Shown in pieces: positions 52,153 to 57,989 of a stretch of 57,989 nucleotides of DNA. The stretch spans positions 24,730 through 82,718 of the forward strand of contig PNBD01000117.1 of assembly GCA_003135855.1 (NCBI GenBank). The letters run 5' to 3'. Under the pieces are notes generated by a model, which was not told the DNA's origin, ran no database searches, and saw only the letters and a list, made by a program, of their open reading frames with translations. Numbering within the stretch: position 1 is the first letter of the stretch; the number at the start of each line of letters is the position of its first letter. A program made the translations under genes and the position numbers. This DNA comes from Deltaproteobacteria bacterium. Lineage in GTDB: Bacteria; Desulfobacterota; Binatia; Binatales; Binataceae.

Positions 52153-53347
52153 AAACCCGCGGTCTCAAGGATTTAGCAGTCAATCGAAAGCAGCGCGCCT
52201 ACTACGGGCGATCATTGTCGGTGTCGCAACCAAGCCTGTCGACTATAGATCGAATGGCTGCATGGTTCATGCGGCCGGAGACGAATATTCGCGATCACAT
52301 CATCGCAAAGCTTACCGGCGAGCGAGACGCTCAAAGCTTAGTCCGCTCAGAACTTTTTCATTTGCGGGCCGGTTACCGCAGGAGAGGAGTTGCGCGGCGA
52401 GATCCGGGGCGCACGCTTCTGCACCTCGTTTAGCTGGAGAAATCGTCCTTGGGAAAAATCGTCCTCGGAGAAGCTTTACCAATACGATACTCCTTTTGCT
52501 CCACCTGACCTCCACAATCGAACGTGCGGATAGTGGGGTTAAGGGACTCGCGTCCGCCGAGGGTAATTTCCTAGGTGCGGTGAATCCGTTTGTCTTTCAT
52601 GAAGCCGTAATCAATCATCGTGCGACGGGTCTGGCGAATCTCGTTCGTCCATCTTTTTCTTTCGCTGCCGTCGTTCATCGGAGACAGGTCGCGTGAGGTA
52701 AAGTCCGACCTCACAGCATCAAGCACTTCGTCATAGATCGTTGGGTTTAGCCACGCTGGTCCGCCGCGCCGATTTAGGCAGCGGAGAATTTCATAGATAT
52801 TAGCAGCTTTTGTTCCATTGAAACCCGTGTACAACGAGCAGAAGCTACTGTCAAATTTCACATGGGCCGGACGCCGCGAGAACCTCGAGATTGCGGTGAC
52901 GGTCGAATGTGCCCCCGTGTGCCGACGAAAGCGCGCGCTGCACTTGATAGACCGCTTGCATCGTCCCCATCAAGACGGATCGGAACTAACTCCTGCGAAA
53001 AGGGAAGCGAGCGACATCGGCGCTCTCGAGGGAACACTCCAAAGGTGGATCGGATATCTCCAGACATGCGTGTTCAGCTAACTCCTGTTAGTTCAGCCAC
53101 GTTTCGCTGCCCGTTCATAAACGCAGCTGGATATTGAATCGAACAGTCGTCGGATAAAGACTCGGCGGCGATGGCGCGAGACAGTCCCGCTCGCGAGCGC
53201 TCCAAGCGGATTGGTAAGATGGCTCCACCATGCTGCGAATATCGAAGATCTCACCCAAAACGCCGGCTGTCGCGGAATTGGCAGAAGCAAACGTTTGCGA
53301 CCGATGCATGAATCTACTAGCGCGAAGTAACCACCGAAACTTGAGTT
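52153..53347. other. Eroded DNA with one winged-helix fragment
   Basis: Apart from the fragment at 52571-52861, short frames on both strands show no motif or ribosome site. I see no RNA gene. Confidence 0.4.
52571..52861 (-). pseudogene. Winged-helix (Mrr-N-like) fragment ending at an amber codon
   Basis: Seen: 'ANIYEILRCLNRRGGPAWL', 'YDEVLDAVRSDF', 'RKRWTNEIRQTRRTMIDYGFMK', then TAG at 52571-52573 followed in frame by 'EITLGGRE'. The Mrr-N/winged-helix pattern 'GxWELTxxGR' would place Trp at the TAG. Either a short protein or, more likely, a nonsense-broken gene. N-terminus also uncertain. Confidence 0.45.
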
Positions 53348-53674
53348 TTATCCGTCGGACCTGCGATTAGGCCCGAGATGGCGATATGTTTTCCACATCA
53401 TCTCTGCGATCGAGCAGCCTCCAAGAGTGAAAGAGTCCGTAATGATTCGAGGCAGGAAAACCTTCATTTCTTTCCGAAACTCTTGGCTCTCGATAACAGA
53501 AGTCACAGCATCCACGAGGCGGGGTAGAACGGTCGGACGGTCGATAACGGCGAATAAATCGCTAATCGACTCCGCCGACCAGAGGGGAAGTGGCCTGCTC
53601 GGCAAGTAGTCGCCTCGCAAGCCTCCCGCCGCGATTCCGCCCTCGAACCGCTCGCTTGGTCGGGATGCCGTCAA
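53348..53674 (-). CDS. Doubtful short ORF
   Basis: Seen: 108 codons with a plausible helical stretch ('RPTVLPRLVDAVTSVIESQEFRKEM') but a disordered N-terminus overlapping the 270-bp repeat, no ribosome site and no recognisable family. Could be the remnant of a longer gene. Low confidence. Confidence 0.25.
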   Translation of the reverse strand: MTASRPSERFEGGIAAGGLRGDYLPSRPLPLWSAESISDLFAVIDRPTVLPRLVDAVTSVIESQEFRKEMKVFLPRIITDSFTLGGCSIAEMMWKTYRHLGPNRRSDG

Positions 53675-53870
53675 TCAAAGCATCCGGGGTCAACAGCCGC
53701 GCAATGCGGACCGGCAGGACCGCGACGCCGGCCGTCTCCGGCGGAATCTTTACCTGCTGAAGGCCGCCGCCAGATTGCGGTTGCCGTCCCTCGCCGCCAT
53801 CACACGCTCGATCTTCGAGAGGCGCTCCTCGAACGCGGTTCGCAGTGCTGACTCCCGTTCTTGGCTGGCC
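53601..53870 (+). repeat. 270-bp direct repeat, left copy
   Basis: Seen: nearly identical to 55405-55673 in the same orientation. It covers ~150 bp downstream of the S74 gene plus its last ~40 codons. The two copies frame the S74 gene. Confidence 0.88.
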
Positions 53871-55264
53871 TTCAACTGGGCCTTCACCTCGATCATTTGC
53901 GCGGCCAGACGCCGATTGACTTTCGTCTGTTCGGCCAGCGCTGCGTGCTGCTTTTGCAATTCGTTGAGCAGCATCGGGCTGAGCATCGAGTAGCGCACCG
54001 ACTCGATCTTGCGGTCCGCGCCGTGCACCACCAGTTCCGGATAGACCTGCTCGACTTCTTCCGCCACCAGACCGTACTGTTTGATTCCCTGCTCGTCGCT
54101 CTTGTAGCGGAAAGTCACCGGACGCAGCTTCATCAGCCCATCAGTTGATTGGCCCATGTCTGAGATATCTTTCTTAAAGCGCGCCGACGAGGGCCCCAGG
54201 ACGCCGAGCCGTCCAGCACTGCTGATCACTACGTCACTTCCCGTTATTGCATTGCCGGTGATGCCCGCGATGTAGGTCGCAGTCTGCGTACCCTGCACAC
54301 CGAGCCGGATCGTATTCGCCTCAGCCGCGATCCCTGGGTTCCCAATATCGATGTTGTAGCCCCCGGTCGTCAGGTTGTATCCCGCCGTGTTACCGATGGC
54401 GATGTTGTTACCACCGCTCGTATTGCTATACAACGCGCCCGACCCCAGAGCGGTATTGTATAGCCCGGTCGTGTTGCTAAAGAGAGTTCGGAATCCGCTA
54501 CCGCTATTGTCATGGGCCGTAGTGCTGCTATACAGCGATTTTACACCGTCGGCGGTGTTGAAGTAGCCCGTGGTGTTGCTGAAGAGGGCCTGCAATCCGG
54601 TCGCGGTGTTTAAGTTGCCGGTAGTGTTGTTCATCAGCGCGCCGACTCCGGTGGCGGTATCATTGATGCCCGTGGTGTTTTTGAACAGCGACTGACTTCC
54701 GGTGGCAGTATTGCTGGAGCCCGTCGTATTGCTGAAGAGCGACTTGAATCCGGTGGCGGTATTCTCGCCGCCCGTCGTGTTCGCCTCGAGCGCGTCCGTC
54801 CCGTCGGCGGTGTTGTCGCTGGCCGTGCTGTTGAAGACCAGGGCGTTCCTTCCGGTGGCGGTATTGAAGTTGCCCGAGGTGTTGCTCTGAAGAGCAGCCA
54901 ATCCGATCGCCGTATTGTCGTGACCCGTGGTGTTGCCGAACATCGCCTCCCATCCGATGGCGGTATTGTCGTTGGCCGTCTTGTTGGTGTCGAGCGATTC
55001 GTATCCGTTCGCGGTATTTTCGCCGCCGGAGGTGTTGTTAACGAGGGCGCCCGATCCGGTCGCGGTATTTTCGTTGCCCGTGGTGTCGAATTGGAGCGCG
55101 TCGAACCCAAGCGCCGTGTCGTCAAGGCCCGTCATGACGCTAAACAGCGCCCCAGTGCCGAGTCGGGTGTTGCTGGGGTCGATCGCCCCTGCAATGCTCC
55201 CGCTTGAAAGCACCATGAGCACAGCCGCCACCATGCAAAAGTAGATACTCGTAAATGTTTTCAT
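53750..55264 (-). CDS. Secreted 17-residue-repeat protein with S74 chaperone domain
   Basis: Seen: 504 residues. Signal peptide (1-27). Residues ~32-303 are 16 consecutive units of exactly 17 residues with consensus NTAxGxxALxxNTTGxx, rich in Asn/Thr. Then 'AEANTIRLGVQGTQTATYIAGI' and an S74 domain beginning 'SSARFKKDI', with the Ser and Lys expected for self-cleavage, 'LRPVTFRYK' and 'YGLVAEEVEQVYPELV', and a C-terminal coiled coil. Known: S74 domains trimerise and then cut themselves off phage tail spikes and bacterial surface fibres. Inference: a trimeric extracellular fibre. No phage structural genes are adjacent. Confidence 0.88.
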   Translation of the reverse strand: MKTFTSIYFCMVAAVLMVLSSGSIAGAIDPSNTRLGTGALFSVMTGLDDTALGFDALQFDTTGNENTATGSGALVNNTSGGENTANGYESLDTNKTANDNTAIGWEAMFGNTTGHDNTAIGLAALQSNTSGNFNTATGRNALVFNSTASDNTADGTDALEANTTGGENTATGFKSLFSNTTGSSNTATGSQSLFKNTTGINDTATGVGALMNNTTGNLNTATGLQALFSNTTGYFNTADGVKSLYSSTTAHDNSGSGFRTLFSNTTGLYNTALGSGALYSNTSGGNNIAIGNTAGYNLTTGGYNIDIGNPGIAAEANTIRLGVQGTQTATYIAGITGNAITGSDVVISSAGRLGVLGPSSARFKKDISDMGQSTDGLMKLRPVTFRYKSDEQGIKQYGLVAEEVEQVYPELVVHGADRKIESVRYSMLSPMLLNELQKQHAALAEQTKVNRRLAAQMIEVKAQLKASQERESALRTAFEERLSKIERVMAARDGNRNLAAAFSR

Positions 55265-55404
55265 CGATTATTCCTCCGCTGGTAGTTTTAACGAAGTCGC
55301 CAGATACCCCGCTTGGATTTCGCCCACGCGATGCTTCGCTAGCACTCACAATACAGCCGGGGATTCATCGGCGACAAACGCAATCGATTGCTGCTGAGAC
55401 GCGC

Positions 55405-55673
55405 GGCAAGTAGTCGCCTCGCAAGCCTCCCGCCCCGATTCCGCCCTCGAACCGCTCGCTTGGTCGGGATGCCGTCAATCAAAGCATCCGGCGTTGACAG
55501 CGGCGCAATGCGGACCGGCAGGACCGCGACGCCGGCCGTCTCCGGTGAATCTTTACCTGCTGAAGGCCGCCGCCAGATTGCGGCTGTCGTCCTTCGCCGC
55601 CATCACACGCTCGATCCTCGACAGGCGCTCCTCGAACTCCGCTCGCTGTGATGACTCCCGTTCGCGGCTGGCC
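55405..55673 (+). repeat. 270-bp direct repeat, right copy
   Basis: Seen: same orientation as 53601-53870. Small differences are spread along it, so the duplication is not brand new. Recombination between the copies would remove the S74 gene. Confidence 0.88.
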
Positions 55674-55690
55674 TGGGAGCTCCAATTGCG
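55553..55690 (-). pseudogene. 3' remnant of a second S74-type gene
   Basis: Seen on the minus strand: about 45 codons, '..ESSQRAEFEERLSRIERVMAAK' then '..NLAAAFSR' and a TAA, closely matching the C-terminus of the intact gene at 53750 but with several substitutions. No upstream part remains. Confidence 0.8.
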
Positions 55691-56053
55691 GTTATATCGT
55701 TGGACCGGTACGAGTCTCCGCGAGTCTCGCGACCTGCTCTATAGCCGCGTAATCGGTCACATCTCCCGGCGAGACTAAGTGCATAGCGAAAATCCCGCGT
55801 CTCCGGAGTTGAAAGCCGAGCTAATGCAGACCGATAGTACGTTGTGCCTTCTCAAAACCTAATCCGTGCGCACGGAAACGCGGGAGCTCGCCGGGACGGC
55901 TCGTAGCTAAAATTATTTCGAGGTGTCAGCCCTACCAGGGACCGGCGTGATGAATTGTGGCGCGACTTTGCACTGACCGCGAGGTCTTGAGCCGCCCGCA
56001 GTCGCAGCTTAGGCGACGTATGAGCTTGACGCGGTGGACTTCGTATCGGAAGA

Positions 56054-56299
56054 GCGACAGCCGGCCAATATGTTCCCCTGCAAGACCGCGCAAGAATTGT
56101 GGCTGCTTTTGAAGCGGTCGATTATGTGGTGGTGTTCGAAGAGACGCGTGCGCAGAACATTATCCGAGAGCTCCGTCCCGACGTGTTTATCAAAGGCGCC
56201 GACTGGCGCGGCAAAGCCATCGACGGCTCCGAGTTTGTGCAGAGTTACGGAGGCGAAGTAGTTATCGCCGAGTTCCAGGCGAGTCGGGGCCCGCACTAA
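56054..56299 (+). pseudogene. Fragment of a RfaE2/HldE-type nucleotidyltransferase
   Basis: Seen: 'DRARIVAAFEAVDYVVVFEE', then 'RELRPDVFIKGADWRGKAIDG' and 'YGGEVVIAEF' (some joined): the C-terminal part of D-glycero-beta-D-manno-heptose-1-phosphate adenylyltransferase. The N-terminal nucleotide-binding HxGH half is absent, and the end diverges after 'AEF' ('QASRGPH', stop). A broken relic; no other heptose genes are here. Confidence 0.7.
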
Positions 56300-56411
56300 T
56301 CGTTGGGGACCCCAAGTGCCACTTGGTATTGAACCGCATTGTTCATACCCACTGCAGAAGGTCGCGAAGTGAGTAGGCTTAGGCACCCGGTTCATATTGA
56401 ACCAAAGTCGC

Positions 56412-56500
56412 AGTACCCGAGTCCGGAATAGCATTGAACACCAGCGGATGGGTAGCGTCGAACACAACCTCATTGCGAGTCGCCGAAAAGCTCCGAAAGC
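56412..56500 (-). pseudogene. Small relic of a second primase/helicase-like gene
   Basis: Seen on the minus strand: 'ATRNEVVFDATHPLVFNAIPDSGTA', split over two motifs, matches the segment 'FDATRPLVFNAISDLGTA' of the gene at 56740-57989. Only about 30 codons remain. Confidence 0.65.
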
Positions 56501-56600
56501 CACGGCGATCGCTGGGCAAGTCCATACATTGGAGTGATCCGATCGGCCAAACTCCCGAGTGGCTCGAGAAGAGCTGGCCGCATTGTGAACGCCAGGAAAC

Positions 56601-56630
56601 ATCGTCAGTAATCGTCAGTGATCGTCAGTA
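56601..56630 (+). repeat. Three tandem 10-bp repeats
   Basis: Seen: ATCGTCAGTA, ATCGTCAGTG, ATCGTCAGTA in direct tandem, followed by GCCG. Related ATCGTCAGT and GCCGTCAGTAG strings occur in inverted orientation at 56765-56798, inside the last codons of the neighbouring gene. Iteron-like, but only three units. Confidence 0.6.
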
Positions 56631-56739
56631 GCCGAAGGGAGGGCGGTGAGTTCCGACCTATCCGGGATATTTGCCTGGATACTGGTTCTTCTTTCATATT
56701 TTCTAAGGAAAAACTCAGAGGAAGGGTTTAGATGCGCCG

Positions 56740-57989
56740 CTATTTCGCGGTGATTTTGCCCGTAGGGCTACTGACGGCTACTGGCAGCAACTGACGATCT
56801 TTCCCGGACTTGCTTGCAGCCTGTACCACGGACACCATCCGCCTACCCTGTACATCATTACGACTAAACTGAAGCTCGATTCCTGCGGAGCGGAGATCGC
56901 TGGCCATGCGACGCAGCGCATTGCCCAGCGCATTGGGCGCCTTCGGCCAGCGTACTGAGCGGCGCATGCCTTCGCTCACCATGCAGTTCACCCGCGCCAG
57001 AAGTTCTGCGACCGTCCCAGTAAAGCCCTCTCGAACCAACTCGGCTAGTGGCTGGTACAGCGGCGAAGCCTCGAGCGCGAGGTTGTGCGCTTCGTCGCAA
57101 TTGGCCCGGTAACTTGCCAGTGCTTCGCCTGCTTCCATTTCGAGGCCTTTCTCGCACGCGCTCACCCAAATGGCAAAGTCTGCCATCCGCGGCAGTTGAT
57201 CGAGCCTGACCTGGGGAAGATTCCTGAGTCCGGCAACAGCGGCTTCGAGCAGCGTTCCGAGGATTCGCGGTCGGGCTTCTTCGAATTCGCGCCAGAACTG
57301 CGCCTCGTCACGCCGCATCTCGGGCTTCATGTCCTGGAACTCAATTATCAGTGCGCGGTCGAGAAAATCAGGCCGCGCGGTGCCGAGGTCCGAAATCGCG
57401 TTGAACACCAGCGGACGGGTTGCGTCGAAGATCGCCTCATCGTGGTCACTGTAAAGCTCCCGACCCCCGAAGCCGCCGCCGGTTGCCAGCCGACAGGCTG
57501 CGTCAGCCAGCTCATCCGGTAGGTGACTAAGGTTGTCGAAACACACCAGCCAGGAGTTCCTTGCCGCGGCCGTCAAATCGCGAACTTCGCGGGGTACGCC
57601 TCGTAAGGCAGCAGTGCGCGGGTCGATAAGCGCGCTTATTATTTTGCAGGCGGACGATTTTCCCGTCCCCTGCTCACCCTTGGCGATCAGGATCGGGCAG
57701 GGCACGCCGGGGCGCAGCGCCGCGACGAGAAAGGCTCGGATCAGAACCCAGCCTTGGTGGTCGACGTTGAAGAAGCGACGGAGTTCGTCGAGGGTGCCGC
57801 CGCGCTCGGGCTCGGGCAACGGCTGCGAGCCGCGCGCGCGGCGAAACTTGGCTGGCGCGCGATCTACGATGCGCCAGCCCTGGGGATCGATCTCGACCGC
57901 GCGCCAGGCGCGGTCGCACAGGTCGAGGTAAAGCTTGCCGCGATGCTCAGCCACCCTGAGATGCACCGGACACTCCCCACCATCGAACA
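56740..57989 (-). CDS. Primase/helicase-like P-loop ATPase of mobile elements (5' end outside window)
   Basis: Seen: 416 codons in the window; the frame is still open at the right edge ('ECPVHLRVAEHRGKLYLDL' precedes the first possible internal GTG start). Walker A 'GEQGTGKS', Walker B-like 'WLVCFDNLS', then 'ACRLATGGGFGGRELYSDHDE' and 'RPLVFNAISDLG', a sensor-like Arg in 'FLDRALIIEF'. Known: this arrangement is the C-terminal ATPase of plasmid/prophage replication proteins that usually carry a primase-polymerase domain upstream. Its C-terminal tail contains the CGTCAGT-type repeats. Suggests an integrated element extends beyond the window. Confidence 0.82.
   Translation of the reverse strand, partial: FDGGECPVHLRVAEHRGKLYLDLCDRAWRAVEIDPQGWRIVDRAPAKFRRARGSQPLPEPERGGTLDELRRFFNVDHQGWVLIRAFLVAALRPGVPCPILIAKGEQGTGKSSACKIISALIDPRTAALRGVPREVRDLTAAARNSWLVCFDNLSHLPDELADAACRLATGGGFGGRELYSDHDEAIFDATRPLVFNAISDLGTARPDFLDRALIIEFQDMKPEMRRDEAQFWREFEEARPRILGTLLEAAVAGLRNLPQVRLDQLPRMADFAIWVSACEKGLEMEAGEALASYRANCDEAHNLALEASPLYQPLAELVREGFTGTVAELLARVNCMVSEGMRRSVRWPKAPNALGNALRRMASDLRSAGIELQFSRNDVQGRRMVSVVQAASKSGKDRQLLPVAVSSPTGKITAK

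Larger units (their letters stand above)
55265..56053. other. Gap upstream of the S74 gene
   Basis: Holds the S74 promoter, the right 270-bp repeat and the remnant of an S74 paralogue. From about 55700 to 56050 nothing is recognisable. Confidence 0.4.

Noticed and set aside
52215-52433. 72-codon plus-strand ORF after the truncated LLM gene
   Set aside because: A helix-like start ('DRMAAWFMRPETNIRDHIIAKL') caught attention, but there is no ribosome site, no known family and the second half is Arg-rich noise.
54634-55125. 163-codon minus-strand ORF with Thr/Pro/Arg-rich translation
   Set aside because: Shifted frame of the 51-bp DNA repeats in the S74 gene; the real frame has a signal peptide and exact 17-residue units.
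56009-56602. 197-codon minus-strand ORF
   Set aside because: It runs antisense across two recognisable gene relics (RfaE2-like and primase-like) and has no protein-like features of its own.

Overview
The window reads as chromosomal DNA of a GC-rich (roughly 60 %, estimated by eye) uncultured, probably soil-dwelling bacterium. The repertoire is heavy in luciferase-like (LLM/F420-type) oxidoreductases, acyl-CoA dehydrogenase, crotonase and MaoC hydratases, atypical SDRs, DUF1329/DUF3313 envelope proteins and secreted proteins with Thr-Pro linkers. This resembles the Binatota/Desulfobacterota_B type of genome, but that placement is inference: there is no rRNA or universal marker gene here to prove it.

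Layout. 1-4.0 kb: the N-terminal end of a molybdopterin oxidoreductase diverges from an HxlR regulator-CmcJ-like oxygenase-MaoC run, followed by a DUF1326-DUF2182 pair. 4.0-7.4 kb: a small accessory island bounded by two imperfect ~95-bp direct repeats. It carries a PD-(D/E)XK nuclease-like protein and a ~400-residue proteasome-like Ntn-hydrolase whose Thr1/Asp17/Lys34 can be read from the sequence. 7.4-21.1 kb: metabolic genes (SDR, methyltransferase, LLM, GST, glutaredoxin, MerR, an asparagine synthase with Cys2 replaced by Ser). They include a tight five-gene minus-strand operon: acyl-CoA dehydrogenase, crotonase, dual-specificity phosphatase, quinone reductase, SDR. 21.1-26.6 kb: polX, a large secreted propeller/Ig-like protein and a four-tRNA cluster (Pro, Arg, His, Lys).

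26.6-34.3 kb: a double-hotdog dehydratase, a decayed second tRNA-Lys copy, an orphan hypothetical gene, an Fpg-type glycosylase, and an EVE-DUF3313-LLM-hydrolase-DUF1329 run. 34.3-45.2 kb is mobile. A long repeat-bearing leader precedes a three-gene cassette (ParB-methyltransferase fusion, DUF5681 small-terminase-like protein, large terminase) with no capsid genes. Two decayed copies of one integrase-type IS in opposite orientation then bracket a gene for an extraordinary Trp-rich repeat protein. The right-hand copy was invaded by an element with IS21-like ends, and that in turn by an intact IS3 element.

45.3-58.0 kb: a CHASE2 adenylate cyclase next to a secreted Asp-box propeller, then eroded DNA with several broken genes. 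A secreted protein with 16 exact-length 17-residue repeats and an S74 self-cleaving domain lies between 270-bp direct repeats. The window ends in a P-loop primase/helicase-like gene of a plasmid or prophage type that runs off the right edge.

The strongest candidates for something undescribed are the protease-nuclease island at 4.0-7.4 kb, the Trp-rich repeat protein at 40.3-42.1 kb, and the capsid-less terminase cassette with its three identical-geometry operator-like sites at 35.0-39.0 kb.
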